From positions 1 to 64,000 of the forward strand of contig NZ_RHQM01000013.1 in assembly GCF_003935375.1 (NCBI RefSeq): a stretch of DNA of 64,000 bases, in the 5' to 3' direction. The notes below the pieces were generated by a model. That model was not told the DNA's origin and did no database searches. It worked only from the letters and a program-made list of their open reading frames with translations. Shown one piece after another: positions 57,325 to 64,000 of this stretch (within the stretch, counting starts at the first letter, position 1; every line of letters begins with the position of its first letter). The stretch comes from Stutzerimonas xanthomarina (GTDB taxonomy: Bacteria > Pseudomonadota > Gammaproteobacteria > Pseudomonadales > Pseudomonadaceae). Both the position numbers and the translations under genes were made by a program.

Positions 57325-58593
57325 ATGTCTGATGACATACAGCAGGATCAGGTCGATCAATTCGGGATGGCCGATGATCCGCTCTCCATCCTGCGTCGCC
57401 TGGAGAGCGCCAACCTTTCATTGAGCGAGATGCTCGTAGAAACCCTGCATGCCGTGCGCACGCATCTGGGGATGGATGTCGCGTTCATCAGCGAGTTTCG
57501 CGGAGGCAGCCGGATTTTTCGCTACCTGGACGGCAATTTCGTACCCCTGCAGCTCGAGGTCGGGGCGTGCGATCCTCTGGACGACAGTTACTGTCAACGC
57601 GTGCTCGACGGGCGCTTGCCAGAGCTGATTCAGGACGCGGCGACTCTACCGGAGGCGTTGGCCATGCCGGTGACCAAAGCCTTGCCGGTCGGTGCGCACC
57701 TCAGCGTTCCGCTGCGCTTCAGCGATGGTCGGCTCTACGGCACCTTCTGTTGCTTCAGTACCACGCCGGACAACAGCCTCAATGAGCGAGATCTGAATAC
57801 GCTGCGGCTGTTCGCCGACTTCGCCGGCAGATTGCTGGAACGCCATGCGCTCAATGAGATTCGCTATGCCGAGACGCTCACGCGCATTCGCTCGGTGCTC
57901 GAGCAACGCGCGTATTCGGTGGTGTATCAGCCCATCGTGCACCTGGTGGAAAACCGCATCGTTGGCCACGAGGCGCTGGCTCGATTCAGCGCGCAGCCGC
58001 AGCGAACACCGGACAAGTGGTTCGCCGAGGCCGGGCTGGTCGGCTTGCAGCAGGAGTTGGAGGTCGCCCTGATCGAGGCGGCCCTGCACGACTTCGATCA
58101 GCTGCCGGCAGACAGCTACCTGTCGCTCAATGTTTCGCCGGAAACCATCCTCGCCGGCGCGCTTGACACGGTGCTCGCCGATCAACCGCTGGCGCGGCTG
58201 ATGCTCGAGGTGACCGAACACGCATCGGTACAGGACTACTCGCAGCTGGCCGAGGCACTCGAACCACTGCGCAGCAAGGGGCTACGGCTGGCGGTTGACG
58301 ATGCCGGCGCCGGTTACGCGAGTTTCCGCCATATCCTCAAACTCAAGCCGGATGTGATCAAGCTCGACAGCAGCCTGATCCGCAATGTCGACAGCGACAC
58401 CGGCTGCCGCGCGCTGGCCGCCGCGTTGATCCGCTTCGCCGAGGAAACCGGCTGCAAGGTCGTCGCCGAAGGGGTTGAGACCCAGGAGGAACTGGCCATG
58501 TTGCGGCGGCTTGAAGTGAATAAGGCGCAGGGCTACCTGATCGGTCGGCCGATGCCATTGCATCACGGGCTCGCCATGAGCCGACAGGCATAG
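57325..58593 (+). CDS. GAF-EAL cyclic-di-GMP phosphodiesterase
   Basis: A 422-residue soluble protein. A GAF domain at about residues 28-180 (VAFISEFRGGSRIFRYLDG, SVPLRFSDGRLYGTFCCFS) is followed by an EAL domain (about 188-415). Key EAL motifs are GHEALARF, SLNVSPE, LEVTEH, DDAGAGYASF, VIKLDSSLIR and VAEGVET, so c-di-GMP hydrolysis is likely. There is no membrane helix, so it would sense a cytoplasmic signal or light/redox through GAF; the cysteine pair in GTFCCFS is noteworthy. It stands as a single gene. Confidence 0.88.
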   Translation: MSDDIQQDQVDQFGMADDPLSILRRLESANLSLSEMLVETLHAVRTHLGMDVAFISEFRGGSRIFRYLDGNFVPLQLEVGACDPLDDSYCQRVLDGRLPELIQDAATLPEALAMPVTKALPVGAHLSVPLRFSDGRLYGTFCCFSTTPDNSLNERDLNTLRLFADFAGRLLERHALNEIRYAETLTRIRSVLEQRAYSVVYQPIVHLVENRIVGHEALARFSAQPQRTPDKWFAEAGLVGLQQELEVALIEAALHDFDQLPADSYLSLNVSPETILAGALDTVLADQPLARLMLEVTEHASVQDYSQLAEALEPLRSKGLRLAVDDAGAGYASFRHILKLKPDVIKLDSSLIRNVDSDTGCRALAAALIRFAEETGCKVVAEGVETQEELAMLRRLEVNKAQGYLIGRPMPLHHGLAMSRQA

Positions 58594-58732
58594 CCGGCGT
58601 TGCCGGGGGGATGGGCCAGGAGGGTGCCTTCGGGCGGTTTCGCTGAACCTTTGTGGTGCGTGGGCAGTCGACTTTATAACGCGGGCGGCAGCGATGTGGC
58701 CCTTTCCGAGTCGACTTGTCAGGAGGTACAAG

Positions 58733-59185
58733 ATGGATACGAAAGACACGATTTCAGTGCTCAACGACCTGATTGAAACCAGCAAGGATGGCGAAAAGGG
58801 CTTCCTCGAATGCGCCGAAGACCTGCGCGATCCGCAACTCAAGAGCATCATGAATCAGCGTTCGCGCGACTGCGCTACTGCCGCCGCCGAGCTGCAGCAA
58901 CTGGTGCGCTCCATGGGCGGCGATCCGGAGACCAGCACCAGTGTGGCTGCCGACATGCACCGTCGCTGGGTCGACCTCAAGTCGATGATCACCGGCAAGG
59001 ACGACGAGGCCATTCTCAACGAGTGTGAGCGTGGTGAGGATGTCGCGGTTAAGAGCTACCGCAAGGCGCTGGAAAAAGACCTGCCAGCCGAAGTGCGGAT
59101 CGTGGTCGAACGTCAGTACCAGGGCGTACAACGCAACCATGATCAGGTGAAGGCTTTACGCGACGCGGCTCGTGCCCGGAGCTGA
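58733..59185 (+). CDS. PA2169-family four-helix-bundle protein (DUF2383)
   Basis: A 150-residue soluble helical protein. It has DTISVLNDLIETSKDGEKGFLECAEDL and a Glu-rich ferritin-like pattern (KDDEAILNECERGEDVAVKSYRKAL; key ECERGEDVAVKSY) typical of the PA2169/DUF2383 family. It is predicted to form a ferritin-like bundle, with metal binding possible through conserved glutamates. AGGAGGTACAAG precedes ATG 58733. Family members rise under stress or stationary phase. Confidence 0.85.
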   Translation: MDTKDTISVLNDLIETSKDGEKGFLECAEDLRDPQLKSIMNQRSRDCATAAAELQQLVRSMGGDPETSTSVAADMHRRWVDLKSMITGKDDEAILNECERGEDVAVKSYRKALEKDLPAEVRIVVERQYQGVQRNHDQVKALRDAARARS

Positions 59186-59213
59186 TGCTTCGCCAGCCGG
59201 TCAGGGTTTGAAG

Positions 59214-59239
59214 AACGCCAGCGCATGCTGGCGTTTTTC
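59214..59239. terminator. Terminator between the PA2169-family and TetR genes
   Basis: A 9-bp stem AACGCCAGC / GCTGGCGTT with GCAT loop and TTT tail. It lies between convergent genes. Confidence 0.85.
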
Positions 59240-59250
59240 GTTTCCGCCGG

Positions 59251-59874
59251 TCAGTCGACCTGAGCCGGTTCGGCGATTTCGCAACCCTTGAGTACCAGGC
59301 GAATGATGGTGTCGGCCGCCGCATCGTAGTCGGCGTCGTCGAGGCGGTTCTTGCCGGTGACGGTGCTGATCTGCCAGTCGAAATCGGCGTAGGTCTGGGT
59401 CGCCGCCCAGATACTGAACAGCAGGTGATTGGCATCGACCTTCGCCATCAGGCCGTCGTCGATCCAACTCTGGATGCAGGCGATGTTGTGTGCCGCCTGG
59501 GCGTTGAGTTGTGCAGTGCGTTCCGGTGACAGGTGCGGAGCGCCGTGCATGATCTCGTTGGCGAACACCTTCGAGGCGCAGGCGTGGTCGCGGGAAATCC
59601 TGATCTTGGTGCGGATATAGGCGCGCAGGACCTCGGCCGGATGGCCTGGCTGGTTGAACGGCGCCGAGGCTTCGAGCAAGGGTTCGACGATGCTCTCCAG
59701 CACCTCGCGGTAGAGGTTTTCCTTGGACTTGAAGTAGTAGTAGACGTTGGGCTTGGGCAGCCCGGCGCGGGCGGCGATGTCACTGGTCTTGGTCGCGGCG
59801 AAGCCCTTTTCGGCGAATTCTTCGCTGGCGGCTTTGAGGATCAGCTCTTTGTTGCGCTCACGGATACTGGACAT
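59251..59874 (-). CDS. TetR-family regulator, RutR/YcdC type
   Basis: A 207-residue repressor. The N-terminal HTH is ILKAASEEFAEKGFAATKTSDIAARAGLPKPNVYYYF (key TSDIAARAGLPKPNVYYYF). The C-terminal domain (ANEIMHGAPHLSPERTAQLNAQAA) resembles RutR, which binds uracil or related bases. ATG 59874 is chosen because the HTH begins soon after; the ribosome site is weak. It lies downstream of a Tsx-like channel and a nucleobase permease on the same strand, supporting a purine/pyrimidine role. Confidence 0.85.
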   Translation of the reverse strand: MSSIRERNKELILKAASEEFAEKGFAATKTSDIAARAGLPKPNVYYYFKSKENLYREVLESIVEPLLEASAPFNQPGHPAEVLRAYIRTKIRISRDHACASKVFANEIMHGAPHLSPERTAQLNAQAAHNIACIQSWIDDGLMAKVDANHLLFSIWAATQTYADFDWQISTVTGKNRLDDADYDAAADTIIRLVLKGCEIAEPAQVD

Positions 59875-59966
59875 GGGGGCCTTTCGCTGGCTGCCGGCGA
59901 TACGAACAAGCGCCCGCATGCTAGCACCCTGGTCGCAAGCCCCTCAACCGAAGCGCCGGAGGAGAG

Positions 59967-59991
59967 GCGAAGGGGCTCGGAGCCCCTTCGC
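59967..59991 (-). terminator. Hairpin between the channel gene and the TetR gene
   Basis: An 11-bp perfect stem GCGAAGGGGCT / AGCCCCTTCGC with a 3-base loop just after the channel-gene stop. No T-run follows, so termination may be partial. Confidence 0.45.
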
Positions 59992-59999
59992 GACAGTAC

Positions 60000-60824
60000 T
60001 CAGAAGTGCGCTTTGACGATGGCGCTGAAGGTGCTCTGGTCTGTTTTGCCAACGAAGTTTTCGCTGACGAAGCCGCCGTCTTCGATGCCGTACTTGTTGG
60101 ACCAATAGTCGTACTCGATACCGACGTACAGCTTGCCCGGGGTGTAGTCCAACGCCTTGCCGAGGTCGTACTTGATCTGCGGCACGATGTGCAGGTTCTT
60201 CTTCAGGAAGTCTCCGCGCGACTCGGAACCGGCGTCGTTGACGACCCAATCGATAAAGCCGTCGAAGAGGATGTCCGACTTGCCAACCGGGAAAGTCATC
60301 GCCCAGGTGGGGGTCACCTGCCACTGACCGGAAGCGCGGCCGGTGGAGCCGTCGGGCTTGCGATAGTAGAAGTTCAGTGCGAAACGGTCGAAGCCGGGCA
60401 GGTCCAGATCGAAACCCGGTCCCAAGAGGTAGTTCTGATTCGGTACGCCTTCGGCCGAGCTTTCACCACGCTCATAGGTGGCGGCAACCAGAACGTCCTT
60501 GACCACACCGAAAGACAGGTCGCTTCCGCTGATCTTGCTTAGCGACAGGCGTGGGCTGAACTCGCCGTAGTAGGTATGGCCGTCGCTCCCGCTCACGCCG
60601 TTGTACCAGATGTTGTCGACGAAGAAGAACATGTCGCCCCATGCCCAACCGCTGGCATGTTCGAAGGTGACGGTCTGCTGGGTGTCGGGGTCGACCTTGT
60701 AATCCTGGCCGTAAAGATAGGTCAGGCTGTTGTTTTGCCAATGCATCAGATCGCCAGCCAGCGCCGGTGTCGCAAGCAGTGTGCCGGTAAGGGCGAGGCA
60801 GAGCGGGGCAGTCTTCAGTTGCAT
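60000..60824 (-). CDS. Outer-membrane channel, Tsx/OmpK-like
   Basis: A 274-residue outer-membrane beta-barrel with a signal peptide (residues 1-23, LLATPALA-GD). The first mature residues DLMHWQNNSLTYLYGQDYK are typical of the nucleoside-channel Tsx/OmpK family. Alternating aromatic strands fill the body and the protein ends AHF, with the C-terminal phenylalanine needed for barrel assembly. It follows a nucleobase permease gene by 99 bp, so it probably lets nucleosides or bases across the outer membrane. Confidence 0.88.
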   Translation of the reverse strand: MQLKTAPLCLALTGTLLATPALAGDLMHWQNNSLTYLYGQDYKVDPDTQQTVTFEHASGWAWGDMFFFVDNIWYNGVSGSDGHTYYGEFSPRLSLSKISGSDLSFGVVKDVLVAATYERGESSAEGVPNQNYLLGPGFDLDLPGFDRFALNFYYRKPDGSTGRASGQWQVTPTWAMTFPVGKSDILFDGFIDWVVNDAGSESRGDFLKKNLHIVPQIKYDLGKALDYTPGKLYVGIEYDYWSNKYGIEDGGFVSENFVGKTDQSTFSAIVKAHF

Positions 60825-60923
60825 GGAAGTGGTTCCTGTGTGTTTTTTTATAGGCTAGGCCGTCGCGACCGGGCGCGTATTCTGGGCGAAGGCCGAGACG
60901 GCGGGAAGCGGTGTGTGTGTCGT

Positions 60924-62483
60924 TCAGCCCGTTGAATCGGCCCGGGCAGCCTGTGGCACGACGTCGCGGTCGTGACGGTCGTGCGGCTTGTAGTCCGGAA
61001 TATTCACCGACAGCGTGTTGGTGCCGACGGCATCCTCGACCAGTTCCTCGGGGTCGAATACATCGACTTCGCTCGGTTCGCGCGGCAGGAACAGGTTGAG
61101 CAGGATGGCGCTGAAGGCGCCGATGGTGATCGGCGAACCGAAGATGTTCTTCAGCACCTCGGGCATCGCGCTCAGCACCTCCGGCACGCCGGCGACACCC
61201 AGGCCGAGACCCAGGGAAATCGACACGATGAGCATGTTGCGGCGATGCAGGCCGGCTTCGGCGAGGATCTTGATACCGGCGATGGCCACGGTGCCGAACA
61301 TGATGAGCGTGGCGCCGCCGAGCACCGGCTTGGGCATCAGCTGCAGCACACCGCCGACGAAGGGGAACAGACCCAGCAGTACCAGGACCGCGGCGATGTA
61401 ATAGCCAACGTAGCGGCTGGCGACGCCGGTGAGCTGGATGACGCCGTTGTTCTGGCTGAAGGTGGTCATCGGCAGGCTGTTGAACACCGCGGCGACCGCC
61501 GAGCTGCAGCCATCGGCGAGGATTCCCGACTTGATCCGCCGCAGATACACCGGCCCGCGCACCGGCTGACGCGAGATCATCGAGTTGGCGGTGAGGTCGC
61601 CGGCGGTTTCCAGCGGTGTGATGAGGAAGATCACCGCGATCGGGATAAAGGCCATCCAGTCGAAGGCGAAACCGAAACGGAAAGGTTGCGGCACGCTGAG
61701 CAGCGGCAGTTCGCCCAGCTCGGCGAAGTCCACCTTGCCCATGGACCAGGCCACCAGATAGCCCGCGGTCAGCGCGATGATCACCGCCGACAGCCGCAGG
61801 ATCGCCCAGGGAAAGCGGTTGAGCACCACGATGATGCCGATCACCAGGCCGGCCAGCGCCAGGTTGGGCAGGGCGCCGAGGTCATCGGCGCCGTAGCCGC
61901 CGGCGATATCGGTCATCGCCACCTTGATCAGCGAAAGGCCCATCAGGCAGATGATGGTGCCGGTGACCACCGGCGTGATCACCCGGCGCAGCTTGTTGAT
62001 GCACTGACTGAAGGCGATCTCGACGAACGCGGCGCAGAAACTCACGCCGAACAGCGTGGCGAGGATCTCCTCCGGCGTGCCGCCACGCGCCTTGACGATG
62101 AAGCCGGCGCTGAGGATGGCGCTGAGAAAGCCGAAGCTGGTGCCCTGCAGGCACAGCAGTCCAGAGCCGATGGGACCGAAGCGCCGGGCCTGGACGAAGG
62201 TACCGAGACCGGAGACGAACAGCGCCATGCTGACGAGGTAGGGAACGTACTGATCGAGGCCAAGCGCGCTGCCGACGATCAGGGTGGGGGTGATGATACC
62301 GACGAAGCTGGCCAGCACGTGCTGCAAGGCGGCGAAGGTCGCGGGTAGCGGGCCGGGGCGATCATCGAGTTGATAGATGAGGTCCTGGTTCGCCTGCGGA
62401 GCGGTGCCGCTCCTGTTTTCGGTTGCGGTCATTGTTAAGCCTGCCATTTGTTGTTTTACGGTCATGGGCTTGCGAGGCTTCAC
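60924..62483 (-). CDS. NCS2 uracil/xanthine family permease
   Basis: A 519-residue inner-membrane transporter of the NCS2 (NAT) family with about 14 helices. Recognisable pieces are LQHVLASFVGIITPTLIVG, the helix 8 region FLITPLETAGDLTANS and the NAT-type QNNGVIQLTGVASRYVG. The Glu in TPLETAGD and the QNNG set suggest a purine (xanthine/urate) carrier rather than uracil, but this cannot be settled by eye. GTG 62483 has AGAGGT upstream. The C-terminal 50 residues are acidic and cytoplasmic. Confidence 0.9.
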   Translation of the reverse strand: MKPRKPMTVKQQMAGLTMTATENRSGTAPQANQDLIYQLDDRPGPLPATFAALQHVLASFVGIITPTLIVGSALGLDQYVPYLVSMALFVSGLGTFVQARRFGPIGSGLLCLQGTSFGFLSAILSAGFIVKARGGTPEEILATLFGVSFCAAFVEIAFSQCINKLRRVITPVVTGTIICLMGLSLIKVAMTDIAGGYGADDLGALPNLALAGLVIGIIVVLNRFPWAILRLSAVIIALTAGYLVAWSMGKVDFAELGELPLLSVPQPFRFGFAFDWMAFIPIAVIFLITPLETAGDLTANSMISRQPVRGPVYLRRIKSGILADGCSSAVAAVFNSLPMTTFSQNNGVIQLTGVASRYVGYYIAAVLVLLGLFPFVGGVLQLMPKPVLGGATLIMFGTVAIAGIKILAEAGLHRRNMLIVSISLGLGLGVAGVPEVLSAMPEVLKNIFGSPITIGAFSAILLNLFLPREPSEVDVFDPEELVEDAVGTNTLSVNIPDYKPHDRHDRDVVPQAARADSTG

Positions 62484-62535
62484 GGCACCTCTATCGCTTT
62501 CCGTCGAAAGCTGTTCGATCGGTCAGGACGCCTGG

Positions 62536-62564
62536 ACTATAACAACCTGTAGACAGGCTGATAA
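62536..62564 (-). promoter_or_regulatory. Promoter of the nucleobase permease with an operator-like dyad
   Basis: On the minus strand TTATCA (62564-62559), a 17-base spacer and TATAGT (62541-62536). The perfect dyad CCTGT-AG-ACAGG (62546-62557) lies in the spacer, as expected for a repressor site. Confidence 0.5.
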
Positions 62565-62578
62565 ACAATAAATCAGAA

Positions 62579-62592
62579 AATTGTGCACAATT
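62579..62592. promoter_or_regulatory. Perfect palindrome upstream of the permease promoter
   Basis: AATTGTGCACAATT, 14 bp fully symmetric, 15 bases upstream of the -35. It is in an activator or repressor position. CTGAT/ATCAG (62558-62576) lies between. Confidence 0.45.
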
Positions 62593-62641
62593 GGATCGGC
62601 GGCAGTTGGCCAAGATCGCGCGAACGCGTCTGGACCAGGCC

Positions 62642-64000
62642 TCAGCGCGGTGCCTGCAATTCCCGCGAGACATTTTCCGCAAGGCCCGCGCCGGCCTCGC
62701 TCATGGTCAGGTAGGTGCGGTCGGCGCCAGCTTCCTGGATGCGCTGGGCGATATCCTCGTACATCGCGTGGGACACGATGAGCCCGCCGAAGCCGCTTTC
62801 ACGCAGCTTGCGGGTGGAGATGATCTTGGCCTCGGGATCGTTCATCGCCAGGATCACCGCTTCGACCTCGTTCATCTCCAGGCTCTGCCAGAACATCTGG
62901 TCCTCGGCGTCGGCAAAGAGGATATGTCGGCCCTCGGCGGTGTTCTTTTCCACCATGACCGGGTCGGAATCGAGGCTGACCAGGGCGAAACCCTTCTCCG
63001 CCAGGTAGTCGTAGGCGGCGCGGCCGGTACGGCCCATACCCATGATCAGAATGCGTGCGTCGCCCAGCGATACCGGCTGCTCGTCGGGATGGCGAATGTT
63101 GCGCTCGCAGCGTATCAGGCGCGGCGCCAGGCGTTCGTACAACGGATGGGCGATGCGGTTGATCTGCGCCGACACGATGAATGAGAACGCCACGGTGATC
63201 GCCAGCGGCATGAGCCACTGCGGCAGCACCACGCTGACGACGATCAGGCCGAATTCGCTGTAGTTGGTCAGGCTGGCGGCGCTGAGAAAGGCGCTGCGGG
63301 CGCGCAGGCGGAAGGCGACGAATAGGCCGAAGAACAGCACCGCCTTGAGCGGCAGCAGCAGCGACATGGCGAAGGCGAACCAGAGGGCGTTGGCATCCGG
63401 CAGCCCACCGATGCCGATCTTCAGGAAGAAGCCGACCAGGAACACTTCCTTGATTGCCCACAGCGAATTCGACAGCTCGCTGGCGCGCTTGTGTTTGGCG
63501 AGCATCGCGCCAAAGGCCAGCGCTCCCAGTTCGGAACTCAGGCCGACGTATTCGAAGCCGAGACCGCCGGCCACCAGCGCCAGCATCAGGCCCAACAGCA
63601 CCATCAGTTCTTCGTGGCCACTGTGGTCGAGCAGGCGGAACAGCACGGGGCGCAGCAGCGGCAGCAGGAACACCAGCAATGCCCAGGCGGAGGGGACCTT
63701 GCCCGCGGCGAGGCTCATGACTACCAGGGCGATAAGGTCCTGGATGATCAGCACGCCGATGGCGACGCGGCCGTGAAAGGCGCGCAGCTCGCGCTTGCTT
63801 TCCAGCACCTTGGCTGCCAGCACGGTGCTGGAGAACGACAGCGCGATGGCCAGCAGCATGGCCTCGCGCCAGCTGTTATCGAGGATCAGCATGATCGCCG
63901 GCATCACCAGCACGCTGGAGATGAAGAAGTGCAGCAGGCTGCCGCCGATGACTTCGCGGCGAACCAGATTGCCGAGCTTGAGCTTGAGCCCCACGGTGAA
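62642..64000 (-). CDS. KefB/YbaL-type cation:proton antiporter (5' end outside window)
   Basis: The C-terminal 452 residues of a CPA2-family monovalent cation/proton antiporter. The first codons visible read FTVGLKLKLGNL, which is inside the membrane domain, so the start lies beyond base 64000. About nine helices are seen, with the exchange motif region GLSSELGALAFGAMLA. A C-terminal TrkA-N (RCK) NAD-binding domain follows (ARILIMGMGRTGRAAYDYL, about 130 residues from the end). Relatives are KefB/KefC/YbaL potassium efflux systems. No TrkA-C domain is seen. Confidence 0.88.
   Translation of the reverse strand, partial: FTVGLKLKLGNLVRREVIGGSLLHFFISSVLVMPAIMLILDNSWREAMLLAIALSFSSTVLAAKVLESKRELRAFHGRVAIGVLIIQDLIALVVMSLAAGKVPSAWALLVFLLPLLRPVLFRLLDHSGHEELMVLLGLMLALVAGGLGFEYVGLSSELGALAFGAMLAKHKRASELSNSLWAIKEVFLVGFFLKIGIGGLPDANALWFAFAMSLLLPLKAVLFFGLFVAFRLRARSAFLSAASLTNYSEFGLIVVSVVLPQWLMPLAITVAFSFIVSAQINRIAHPLYERLAPRLIRCERNIRHPDEQPVSLGDARILIMGMGRTGRAAYDYLAEKGFALVSLDSDPVMVEKNTAEGRHILFADAEDQMFWQSLEMNEVEAVILAMNDPEAKIISTRKLRESGFGGLIVSHAMYEDIAQRIQEAGADRTYLTMSEAGAGLAENVSRELQAPR

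Noticed and set aside
60972..62348. 458-codon open frame antisense to the nucleobase permease
   Set aside because: Highly charged Asp/His/Gln/Arg-rich shadow of a clear transporter gene.

Overview
The window looks like ordinary chromosomal core DNA of a GC-rich gammaproteobacterium of the Pseudomonas stutzeri group (Stutzerimonas). This rests on Pseudomonas-type proteins (BifA, MexVW, AmpG, YajQ, an EstA-type autotransporter, IcmP-type imelysin) and on gene order. From 2 to 37 kb, blocks such as sensor kinase - panE - GGDEF response regulator - yajQ - mscS - ampG, fxsA - groESL, mexVW, the imelysin locus, bifA - sodB and argO/argP follow the order I remember from P. aeruginosa PAO1. That comparison is from memory, not from a search. 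I see no rRNA, tRNA, CRISPR, prophage or insertion sequence.

Layout. 0-2 kb: a DUF3182 (ATP-grasp-like) protein overlapping an alpha/beta hydrolase. 2-11.4 kb: a voltage-sensor-like membrane protein, cobalamin adenosyltransferase, a PAS sensor kinase, panE, a response regulator with a degenerate GGDEF domain, the c-di-GMP-binding protein YajQ, MscS, AmpG and an alkyltransferase-like protein. 11.5-17.4 kb: a DUF481 protein, an SDR reductase, a HugZ-like protein, FxsA and groES-groEL behind a clear sigma-32 type promoter. 17.4-23.6 kb: MexVW-type RND efflux and a chemoreceptor. 23.6-28.8 kb: a Fur-type iron locus (two imelysins, a di-heme oxidoreductase, a DUF1513 protein). 29-37.7 kb: LemA plus a GIDE protein carrying an EF-hand loop, a spermidine-synthase-like protein, BifA, SodB, ArgO/ArgP and a coiled-coil membrane protein. 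37.8-45 kb: autotransporter esterase, diguanylate cyclase, PncB, a 56-residue KGG stress protein, a PpyR-like protein, flavohemoglobin and a DUF2188 protein.

45-53 kb is a glyoxylate-assimilation module (gcl, hyi, glxR, ttuD, pykF) with a divergent LysR regulator. It sends glyoxylate through tartronate semialdehyde and glycerate to pyruvate. 53-56 kb holds a periplasmic hydroxyisourate hydrolase and a secreted HbpS-family protein, divergent from a two-component system. The region between them contains an 18-bp palindrome matching the E. coli HprR/CusR box. 56-64 kb has xthA, a GAF-EAL protein, a PA2169-type helical bundle protein, a RutR-like regulator, a Tsx/OmpK-like channel, a xanthine/uracil-family permease and the 3' part of a KefB-type antiporter cut by the window end.

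Three themes recur. Cyclic-di-GMP: five related proteins. Purine breakdown to glyoxylate: permease, channel, hydroxyisourate hydrolase and gcl module. Redox, iron and nitric-oxide stress: Fur-like boxes, SodB, Hmp, HprR-type box. The best candidate for a little-described system is the HbpS-like protein / hydroxyisourate hydrolase / two-component cluster at 53.1-56.2 kb. Also worth a look are the LemA-GIDE-EF-hand pair, the pore-less voltage-sensor protein and a REP doublet enclosing a GCACT microsatellite at 49.96-50.05 kb.
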